From NCBI GenBank assembly GCA_964502465.1, contig CAZCWX010000050.1, positions 1-5,319 on the forward strand: DNA of 5,319 nt. The letters run 5' to 3'. The notes below the pieces were generated by a model. That model did no database searches. It was not told the DNA's origin and was given only the letters and a program-made list of their open reading frames with translations. A program made the translations under genes and the position numbers. The DNA is from CAZCWX01 sp964502465 (GTDB lineage Bacteria > Desulfobacterota > Binatia > Bin18). This document shows, in pieces, positions 1 through 5,319 of this stretch. Every line of letters starts with the position of its first letter. Position 1 is the stretch's first letter.

Positions 1-1214
1 CCTCTGGACTCAAACCTGAACCGGTGGCAATTCACGTCAAGGTGATTGTGGTAGGAAGCCTCTACCTCTATCACCTGCTCTATGCCATGGAGCCCGAGTT
101 CCGCGAGATCTTTAAGATTCAAGCCGATTTCCGGCACACCATGGAACTCGATACCTCACATCTCCTTGCCTATGGCCAATGGGTTGGTCAGCTCTGCCGC
201 CAAGAGGGACTGCCGCACTTTGAACGCTCTGGAGTCGAGCGCTTGGTCGAGTTTGGTGCTCGCGAGGCGGGTGATCGAGAGAAGGTCCTGGCCTCACGGG
301 CTCAGCTTGCTGATCTGGCACGAGAGGCAGCCTATTGGGCACGCAGAGAAGACGGGTCCCTCGTAGCAGCCCAGCATGTGGAAAAGGCGTTGCAAGAACG
401 GGTGTTTCGCTCAAACCGCATCGAAGAGGAGATCCGTGAACTCATCACCCAGGGGACCATTCTGGTTGATATCGATGGACGCAAGATTGGGCAGGTGAAC
501 GGTCTTTCGGTTCTCCAGCTTGGGGATTATGCGTTTGGGCGACCGTCACGCGTTACTGCCAGTGTGGCGATGGGCCAGGCAGGTATCGTCAACATCGAAC
601 GCGAGTCCCGCTTGAGCGGCTCCATCCATGACAAGGGCTTGTTGATTCTGTCCGGGTACTTACGCAACCGCTATGGTCAGGACAAACCCCTCGCCTTGTC
701 TGCGAGCCTGTGCTTTGAGCAATCCTACTCGGGTGTCGAAGGCGATAGCGCCTCTTCAACCGAACTCTACGCTCTGCTGTCGCGTCTGGCGGATCTGCCA
801 ATCCGTCAAGATCTTGCGGTCACCGGTTCGGTGAACCAGTGGGGCGAGGTGCAGGCGATTGGTGGGGCAAACGAAAAAATTGAAGGGTTTTTTGATGTTT
901 GCCGGGTGCGAGGGTTCACTGGCAGACAGGGGGTGCTGATTCCAGTCGCCAACGTCCGCAACCTGATTCTGCGTCAGGATGTGATTGCAGCAGTGGCGCA
1001 AGGACAGTTTCACATTTATCCGGTGCGGACCATTGACGAAGGCATCGAATTGCTCACCGGAGTCCGCGCTGGCACTGCTGAAGAGGAGGGGACGGTCAAC
1101 GGCATGGTGAGCCGTCGGTTACATGAGCTTGCTGTCGGACTCAAAGCTTTCGCGGCGAGTGGGTATGGCGCCCCTGGCTCCAGTAAGCCGGTCAACGATG
1201 CAGAGGAAAGGTAA
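1..1214 (+). CDS. Lon-family ATP-dependent protease, C-terminal part (5' truncated by window)
   Basis: This is the C-terminal half of a cytoplasmic ATP-dependent serine protease (MEROPS S16) of the LonH/YcbZ-like or LonB/LonC-like type, not classical LonA. The frame is open from position 3 and gives 403 visible residues. A GTG at 24 is not the start, because the upstream residues (LKPEPVAIHV) continue the conserved end of the AAA module and the following segment (YLYHLLYAMEPEFREIFKIQADF) is internal in homologues. Visible residues about 1-50 are the end of the ATPase core, and about 50-140 are the helical AAA lid (VERLVEFGAR, LADLAREAAYWA). From about 155 comes the Lon_C protease domain. The catalytic Ser is in GDSASS (codon 747-749) and the catalytic Lys in GGANEKIEGFF (codon 876-878). 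They are 43 residues apart, the same spacing as S679/K722 of E. coli Lon. Walker motifs lie upstream of the window. A polar tail of about 45 residues ends at TAA 1212-1214. The family is sure; the exact subfamily is less so. Confidence 0.93.
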   Translation, partial: SGLKPEPVAIHVKVIVVGSLYLYHLLYAMEPEFREIFKIQADFRHTMELDTSHLLAYGQWVGQLCRQEGLPHFERSGVERLVEFGAREAGDREKVLASRAQLADLAREAAYWARREDGSLVAAQHVEKALQERVFRSNRIEEEIRELITQGTILVDIDGRKIGQVNGLSVLQLGDYAFGRPSRVTASVAMGQAGIVNIERESRLSGSIHDKGLLILSGYLRNRYGQDKPLALSASLCFEQSYSGVEGDSASSTELYALLSRLADLPIRQDLAVTGSVNQWGEVQAIGGANEKIEGFFDVCRVRGFTGRQGVLIPVANVRNLILRQDVIAAVAQGQFHIYPVRTIDEGIELLTGVRAGTAEEEGTVNGMVSRRLHELAVGLKAFAASGYGAPGSSKPVNDAEER

Positions 1215-1243
1215 ACAGAGAAGCCAGTCGGCAGCAAGCAGTC

Positions 1244-1262
1244 GGGGGGAAAGAGAAAAATG
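1244..1262 (+). promoter_or_regulatory. Ribosome binding site and start of the copper ATPase gene
   Basis: A purine-rich GGGGGGA (1244-1250) lies nine bases before ATG 1260. It is followed by AAGAGAAAA and a doubled ATGATG, so initiation at 1260 or 1263 would differ by one Met. No other in-frame start exists between the protease stop at 1212-1214 and this ATG, which decides the start. The G run is an imperfect Shine-Dalgarno match. No promoter or copper operator (for example a CueR-type dyad) was recognised in the 45-bp gap, which fits co-transcription with the protease gene. Confidence 0.55.
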
Positions 1263-3767
1263 ATGAAACATGAGGGGCACTCTCCCGACGTGTCTGTTGA
1301 CCCAGAACATTCCTTGCGTGATGAAAGCGGACAGTCAGTGAAAGATCCAGTCTGCGGCATGACGGTGCATCCAGCCACAGCCGCGCACAAAGCTGAGCAC
1401 GAGCGGCAGACCTATTTCTTCTGTGGCAAACGCTGCCTGGAAAAATTTCAGGCGGAGCCAGCAAAGTACCTGAATCGCTCCCATGCCCAGCACCCTAGCG
1501 TACATGAGCAGCAGGCCCCTTTGCGTGCAGCCGAGGCGGACAACCTGTATACCTGTCCCATGCATCCCGAAGTGCGTCAGCATGGCCCAGGAGCTTGTCC
1601 GCAATGTGGGATGGCGCTCGAACTCCTCACCGTCGCCGTTCCAGGTCCTCGCACTGAGTATACCTGCCCGATGCATCCAGAGATCGTGCGTGACCAACCG
1701 GGAGCGTGTCCCATCTGTGGCATGGCATTGGAACCGCGCACGGTCACCACAGAAGAAGAAGTCAATCCAGAACTGGTCGATATGACCCGCCGCTTCTGGA
1801 TCAGCCTTGCTTTCACCGTGCCAGTCTTTTTGTTGGCTATGTCGGAAATGATTCCCGGCCAGCCGGTGCAGCATGCCCTTTCTCGTCATCTCCTGGCCTG
1901 GGTTCAATTGGTATTTGCCACGCCAGTGGTACTGTGGGGTGGATGGCCATTCTTTCAGCGCGGTTGGGCTTCCATCGTCAACCGCAGCTTAAACATGTTC
2001 ACGCTGATCGCCATTGGTACGGGCACGGCGTATGTCTACAGTGTCGTTGCCACACTTTTCCCTGCGATGTTCCCTGATTCTTTCCGAGGACACGGGGGGG
2101 GAGTAGCAGTCTACTTCGAAGCGGCAGCGGTGATCACCACCTTGGTGCTGTTGGGCCAGGTGCTTGAGTTGCGTGCGCGCGGCCAAACCAGCAGTGCGAT
2201 CAAAGCGCTTCTTGGTCTTGCGCCGAAAACTGCCCGAGTCCTTCGTGATGACGGCTCGGAGGAGGATGTGCCTCTCGACCAGGTCAAACCAGGGGATCGT
2301 CTGAGAGTGCGGCCTGGAGAAAAAGTTCCGGTTGATGGCGTGGTGGTGGAAGGGACGAGTGCGATTGACGAATCAATGGTCACTGGAGAACCCATCCCAG
2401 TCGAAAAGAGCCCCGGGAATCGAGTGACCGGTGGTACGGTGAATGGGGCTGGAAGTTTCGTGATGCGCGCTGAACGCGTGGGGCGTGATATGCTTCTCGC
2501 ACAGATTGTGCGTATGGTGAGTGAGGCCCAACGCAGCCGCGCGCCAATCCAGCGCCTGGCGGATGTGGTGTCGTCATACTTCGTGCCAGTGGTTGTTCTG
2601 GTAGCGGTTCTTACTTTCATCATCTGGAGCTTGGTAGGACCAGAACCGCGCATGGCCTATGCGTTGGTAAACGCTGTGGCAGTGCTGATCATTGCCTGCC
2701 CCTGTGCGCTGGGATTGGCGACGCCCATGTCGATTATGGTAGGAACTGGTCGCGGCGCGACGGCTGGGGTACTGATTCGCAACGCTGAGGCGTTGGAAGT
2801 CCTGGAGAAAGTAGACACTCTGGTGGTGGATAAAACCGGCACACTTACTGAAGGCAAACCGCGTCTCGTCTCCGTCGTAGCAGCACCGGCGGAGGACGAA
2901 GCGGAACTGTTGCGCCTGGCCGCTAGCCTTGAGCGAGGGAGTGAGCATCCGTTAGCTGCGGCGATTGTGGCCGGTGCCCAAGCCAGGAATCTCCGGCTTG
3001 CCGAGGCAGAAGACTTTCGTTCGCTCACTGGCAAAGGCGTTGTGGGCACGGTCGATGGGCATGCGGTTGCACTGGGGAACCAGCAACTCTTCGAGGAACT
3101 GTCTCTCTCGCCAGCAACGCTGCTCGAACGGGCGGAAAGCCTCCGTCGGGAGGGACAGACGGTGATGTTTGTCGCCATTGACGGTCGCCCAGTTGGGCTG
3201 GTGGGTGTGGCTGACCCGATCAAGGAGTCAACCCCTGAAGCTGTGCGCCTACTCCATCAGGACGGTATCCGTCTGATCATGCTCACCGGGGATAATCGCA
3301 CCACTGCCGAAGCAGTCGCGCGTAAGCTGGGCATTGATCAGGTCGAAGCTGAAGTGTTGCCTGAGCAGAAAAGAGCAGTGGTCAGGCGACTCCAGGCTCA
3401 AGGTCGTATTGTGGCAATGGCGGGCGACGGAATTAACGATGCTCCAGCTCTTGCTCAGGCTCACGTAGGAATTGCGATGGGCACGGGCACAGACGTGGCG
3501 ATAGAAAGCGCGAGTGTGACCCTCGTAAAAGGCGACCTGCGTGGCATTGCCCGTGCACGTACACTCAGCCGTGGCACCATGCGTAACATCCGGCAGAACC
3601 TTTTCTTTGCGTTTTTTTATAATGCCCTTGGAGTTCCGTTGGCTGCAGGTGTCCTCTATCCATTCTTTGGGCTTCTCCTGAGCCCGATGATTGCCGCGGC
3701 GGCTATGACATTTAGTTCGGTATCGGTCATTACCAATGCCCTGCGGTTGCGGCGGTTGGCACTGTAA
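1260..3767 (+). CDS. copA: Copper-exporting P1B-1-type ATPase with N-terminal YHS and two HMBD modules
   Basis: This 835-residue inner-membrane pump is predicted to use ATP to move Cu(+) (possibly Ag(+)) out of the cytoplasm. In order: a His/Asp-rich N-terminus; a YHS domain at about 28-71 (DPVCGM, then FFCGKRC); two HMBD modules at 97-122 and 134-159 (YTCPMHPE...CPxCGMALE); and eight membrane helices near 179-198, 211-228, 246-267, 284-306, 441-460, 470-492, 779-800 and 803-826. Catalytic motifs are TGEP 375-378 (actuator), CPC 480-482 (ion site), DKTGTLT with phosphorylated Asp524, SEHP with His563 (P1B nucleotide motif), MLTGDN 674-679 and GDGIND 722-727. The helix 7 (N-x6-YN-x4-P, Y787/N788) and helix 8 (M816-x2-SS-x5-N826) signatures are the Cu(+) P1B-1 set. 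There is no GMxCxxC HMA domain, which is unusual for classical CopA but known in HMBD-bearing copper/silver ATPases. All motifs are intact. The symbol is by family; physiological metal and direction are inferred. Confidence 0.95.
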   Translation: MMKHEGHSPDVSVDPEHSLRDESGQSVKDPVCGMTVHPATAAHKAEHERQTYFFCGKRCLEKFQAEPAKYLNRSHAQHPSVHEQQAPLRAAEADNLYTCPMHPEVRQHGPGACPQCGMALELLTVAVPGPRTEYTCPMHPEIVRDQPGACPICGMALEPRTVTTEEEVNPELVDMTRRFWISLAFTVPVFLLAMSEMIPGQPVQHALSRHLLAWVQLVFATPVVLWGGWPFFQRGWASIVNRSLNMFTLIAIGTGTAYVYSVVATLFPAMFPDSFRGHGGGVAVYFEAAAVITTLVLLGQVLELRARGQTSSAIKALLGLAPKTARVLRDDGSEEDVPLDQVKPGDRLRVRPGEKVPVDGVVVEGTSAIDESMVTGEPIPVEKSPGNRVTGGTVNGAGSFVMRAERVGRDMLLAQIVRMVSEAQRSRAPIQRLADVVSSYFVPVVVLVAVLTFIIWSLVGPEPRMAYALVNAVAVLIIACPCALGLATPMSIMVGTGRGATAGVLIRNAEALEVLEKVDTLVVDKTGTLTEGKPRLVSVVAAPAEDEAELLRLAASLERGSEHPLAAAIVAGAQARNLRLAEAEDFRSLTGKGVVGTVDGHAVALGNQQLFEELSLSPATLLERAESLRREGQTVMFVAIDGRPVGLVGVADPIKESTPEAVRLLHQDGIRLIMLTGDNRTTAEAVARKLGIDQVEAEVLPEQKRAVVRRLQAQGRIVAMAGDGINDAPALAQAHVGIAMGTGTDVAIESASVTLVKGDLRGIARARTLSRGTMRNIRQNLFFAFFYNALGVPLAAGVLYPFFGLLLSPMIAAAAMTFSSVSVITNALRLRRLAL
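1548..1736 (+). repeat. Tandem pair of HMBD metal-binding modules within the ATPase gene
   Basis: Two copies of a 26-residue module lie at 1548-1625 and 1659-1736, a period of 111 bp (37 codons) including an 11-residue linker. Both encode YTCPMHPE, a PGACP core and CGMALE. Each therefore presents three Cys plus His and Met residues as likely metal ligands. The DNA copies have diverged at third positions (for example CCC ATG versus CCG ATG after the first TGT/TGC), so this is an old duplication kept by protein-level selection rather than a recent slippage event. Confidence 0.9.
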
Positions 3768-3998
3768 AAAACACTGCGACAACGAGGCCCGCTCTTTGTA
3801 TGCTCCTCGTGCGGGCTATTGCCGTCATCCTCCTTTCTCCCATGCCGTCGTAGCAGGCACAGATGAAGCGTGTCACCTCTGCGGCTGACAGCCTGCGGCC
3901 AGCATAAGAATGACAAACCCGCAAAATCATCAGTGTAATCGCATACCATTTTTCTTGTCCTGCTGACTGCGGTGATTCTGCCTGCTGTCCCCCTGCTT
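3768..3998. other. 231-bp gap between convergent genes; no gene seen
   Basis: This stretch separates the ATPase stop (TAA 3765-3767) from the stop of the minus-strand TPR gene (TTA on the plus strand at 3999-4001). It holds two overlapping alternative hairpins at 3782-3817, a short stem at 3881-3896 with a single bulge and a GAC loop, and an A6 run at 3766-3771. No tRNA, ncRNA family, promoter pair or small gene with credible start signals was recognised. Open frames crossing it run into the antisense of the neighbouring genes and look like no known protein. Confidence 0.6.
3782..3817 (+). terminator. Possible weak terminator or hairpin after the copper ATPase gene
   Basis: Fifteen bases past the ATPase stop, ACGAGG (3782-3787) is complementary to CCTCGT (3805-3810). 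GCCCGC (3787-3792) is complementary to GCGGGC (3811-3816), with a possible added G-U pair. The stems interleave, so only one can form at a time. Neither is followed by a U tract on the plus strand. On the minus strand a T6 run (complement of 3766-3771) comes only ten or more bases after the stem. The position fits a terminator for one or both convergent genes, but the form is not canonical. Confidence 0.3.
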
Positions 3999-5319
3999 TT
4001 ACCGCGATTGCAGTTCCCGGAGGATATGAACCCAACGCTCGATGATCGTAGGATCTCGATAGGGAATCCTGTCCTTGACACGCTCCAGGGAGTAACGAGG
4101 GTCGAGATCTCCGCAAGCCGAGAGCTCTCCCCGAGCCTCTTCTGTACGGCCTATTTCACTATAGGCGATCGCCAGCAAAAAGCGCCCGTGCAGATGATCA
4201 GGGCTACGGGTCAGGAGTCTCTTCAAGGCACTAATTGCCTCCTCATATCGCCCAGTCAGGTAATACGCTTGGCCCAAAGCGAATAAGTAGGACGCTGGGT
4301 AATGAGGGTCCAGGCGCATAGCTTTCTCCACTAATCCAACGGCTTCCTGCGCTCTCCCCGTGCAACTGAGAATTTCTCCCAGGGTGATACAGGCATCAGC
4401 ATCATTCGGATCAAGTGCGACCGCCCGCTCTGCTTCAACAATCGCTTGGTCAAACTGCTGTCTCAAGAGAAACACATAGGCCAGAGTCTGGTAGGCCACC
4501 AGCAAAGAATCATCCAGGACAGCGGCTCGTTGTGCCAACGCAAAGGCTCGCTCCAGGCTCCGAGGATCCTCATTCCATTGGAACATCCAGTCAACCACAT
4601 ACGTCCTGCTCAGCCAGGCGTGCACCGCAGCAAAGTTGGAGTCCAGCTCGATCGCACGCTCGAACATCTGCCGCGCCTGGGCATTCGCTTCCCGTGTACG
4701 ACGCCAGTAATATTCCAGTCCACGCAGAAAGTGCTCATAAGCGTCCAAGTTGTTCGTGGGTGGACGCTGCAGACGCTGTTGTTCTCCTTCCGTCAACTTC
4801 ACTTGCAAGGCTGCCACAATTTGCTGTGTCACCTCATCTTGCACAGCAAAGATGTCTTGCAGTTCCCGATCATACCGCTCAGCCCAGAGGTGATACCCCG
4901 TAGGAGTGTCAATCAACTGGGCGGAAATGCGTACCCGGTTGCCTGACTTACGGACACTCCCTTCCAGCAGGTAGCGCACCCCAAGCTCCTGGCTGACCTG
5001 GGCGGGTTTGATGATCTTGCCCTTGTAAAGAAAGACGGAATTGCGGGAAATGACAAACAGCCCAGACAGTTTGGAGAGATCAGAGATCAGGTCCTCAGTA
5101 ATACCGTCACTGAAATATTCTTGTTCAGGGTCGCCACTCAGGTTCGCGAAGGGAAGCACGGCAATCGACGGCTTGTCGGGTAATGGGAGTCCCGAAGTGG
5201 CAGAGGCACCCCCCTGTGGTTGCCCTGGGGGAGGAGAGGATATCCGTGGACGGTCACGGGGCCAAAGACGAAACGAAAACGGCTTGCTAACTCCAGCCGC
5301 TGGGGGAGGAGAGGATATC
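3999..5319 (-). CDS. TolB/FlgO-like plus TPR protein of the adenylate cyclase-like/CadC-like family, C-terminal part (5' truncated by window)
   Basis: 439 residues are visible, numbered from the right edge. No ATG lies in frame. A GTG at 5159-5157 would start inside the conserved strand PDKPSIAVLPFANLSGD, so the true start lies beyond the window. Residues 1-43 are a Pro/Gly/Ser-rich linker containing ISSPPP twice. Residues about 49-180 form the TolB/FlgO-like domain (VLPFANLSGD, EYFSDGITEDL, YLLEGSVRKSG, LWAERYDREL, IFAVQDEV). Six TPR-like units follow at about 192-227, 228-270, 271-304, 305-338, 339-373 and 374-407, with clear A-x-LDP/LDS unit ends. The tail has the family motif IPYRDPTIIERW. 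In this family the missing N-terminus is usually a class III cyclase domain, a CadC/OmpR-type winged helix or a kinase domain, often followed by a membrane helix; which one applies cannot be seen. A role in signalling or regulation, with TPRs binding a partner, is inferred. It is convergent with the ATPase gene, so no shared operon. Confidence 0.88.
   Translation of the reverse strand, partial: ISSPPPAAGVSKPFSFRLWPRDRPRISSPPPGQPQGGASATSGLPLPDKPSIAVLPFANLSGDPEQEYFSDGITEDLISDLSKLSGLFVISRNSVFLYKGKIIKPAQVSQELGVRYLLEGSVRKSGNRVRISAQLIDTPTGYHLWAERYDRELQDIFAVQDEVTQQIVAALQVKLTEGEQQRLQRPPTNNLDAYEHFLRGLEYYWRRTREANAQARQMFERAIELDSNFAAVHAWLSRTYVVDWMFQWNEDPRSLERAFALAQRAAVLDDSLLVAYQTLAYVFLLRQQFDQAIVEAERAVALDPNDADACITLGEILSCTGRAQEAVGLVEKAMRLDPHYPASYLFALGQAYYLTGRYEEAISALKRLLTRSPDHLHGRFLLAIAYSEIGRTEEARGELSACGDLDPRYSLERVKDRIPYRDPTIIERWVHILRELQSR
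5225..5319. repeat. Exact 20-bp direct repeat, 75 bp apart, inside the TPR gene's linker
   Basis: The plus-strand 20-mer CTGGGGGAGGAGAGGATATC occurs at 5225-5244 and again at 5300-5319, with no mismatch and a 75-bp period. Read on the minus strand it lies in the same codon phase both times and encodes ISSPPP, so the 25-codon spacing keeps the reading frame. The second copy touches the window edge, so its true length and any further copies are unknown. The 55 bp between the copies (5245-5299) has no third copy. Confidence 0.9.

Noticed and set aside
24..26. GTG as the start of the Lon-family gene
   Set aside because: The seven in-frame codons before it encode conserved family residues (GLKPEP) and there is no stop between position 3 and 24, so the gene is cut by the window rather than starting here.
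1350..1365. DPVCGMTV near the ATPase N-terminus as an HMA metal-binding motif
   Set aside because: HMA domains carry GMxCxxC. Here the CGM is followed by FFCGKRC about 20 residues later, which is the YHS pattern.
1335..1907. 190-codon minus-strand frame opposite the ATPase N-terminus, and other long antisense frames opposite 2111-3223
   Set aside because: They lie wholly opposite a gene with intact catalytic motifs, have no recognisable domains, and are expected from codon bias in GC-rich DNA.
3612..3618. T7 run in the ATPase gene as a frameshift site or internal terminator
   Set aside because: No stem precedes it, and the frame continues through the conserved YN and MxxSS motifs of helices 7 and 8.
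3730..3828. Small minus-strand frame starting at ATG 3828-3826, preceded by AAGGAGG and encoding a signal-peptide-like 32-residue peptide
   Set aside because: The AAGGAGG abuts the ATG with no spacer, so it cannot serve that start. The hydrophobic end is the antisense of the conserved ATPase C-terminus, and no known family is recognised.
3881..3896. Short GC-rich stem in the convergent gap as a rho-independent terminator
   Set aside because: The stem has a bulge and a three-base loop, and neither strand has a U tract after it.
4415..4946. Two overlapping plus-strand frames of about 160 codons opposite the TPR gene
   Set aside because: They are antisense to clear TPR and TolB-like coding sequence, show no family features and have no convincing ribosome binding site.
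5157..5159. GTG as the start of the TPR gene on the minus strand
   Set aside because: It falls within the conserved SIAVLPF strand, and the upstream in-frame residues (LPDKPSIA) belong to the same domain. The frame is open to the window edge.

Overview
The window holds three protein-coding genes and little else. Two of them run off its edges. From left to right they are: the C-terminal part of a Lon-family ATP-dependent protease (plus strand, positions 1-1214); a complete copper-type P1B-ATPase with an unusual N-terminus (plus, 1260-3767); and, convergent to these, the C-terminal part of a TolB/FlgO-like plus TPR protein (minus, 3999-5319). The third gene belongs to the group often annotated as adenylate cyclase-like or CadC-like. 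No RNA gene, insertion sequence, CRISPR array or origin was seen.

Organism: the base composition is moderately GC-rich, spacing is compact, and the families are typical of Gram-negative environmental bacteria: a LonH/YcbZ-like protease, a YHS+HMBD copper ATPase, and the large TolB-like/TPR sensor family that is expanded in Deltaproteobacteria, Tectomicrobia, Nitrospirota, Acidobacteria and some rhizobia. A lineage of that sort is a guess from gene content. Nothing in the window fixes the taxon.

The protease and the ATPase are co-directional, lie 45 bp apart and could share a transcript. No copper-responsive regulator or recognisable operator lies between them, so copper control, if present, must come from upstream. 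The ATPase carries every Cu(+) P1B-1 membrane signature. It has no N-terminal HMA domain and instead has one YHS domain and two tandem HMBD modules. The 231-bp gap between the convergent 3' ends (3768-3998) has only imperfect hairpins and no convincing gene.

The TolB/TPR gene has no credible start inside the window. Its frame stays open to the right edge through a proline-rich linker that contains an exact 20-bp direct repeat, 75 bp (25 codons) apart, whose second copy ends on the last base of the window. No clearly new multi-gene system is visible. The points most worth a second look are the in-frame repeat at the right edge, the N-terminal metal-binding layout of the ATPase, and the protease-copper pump pairing.
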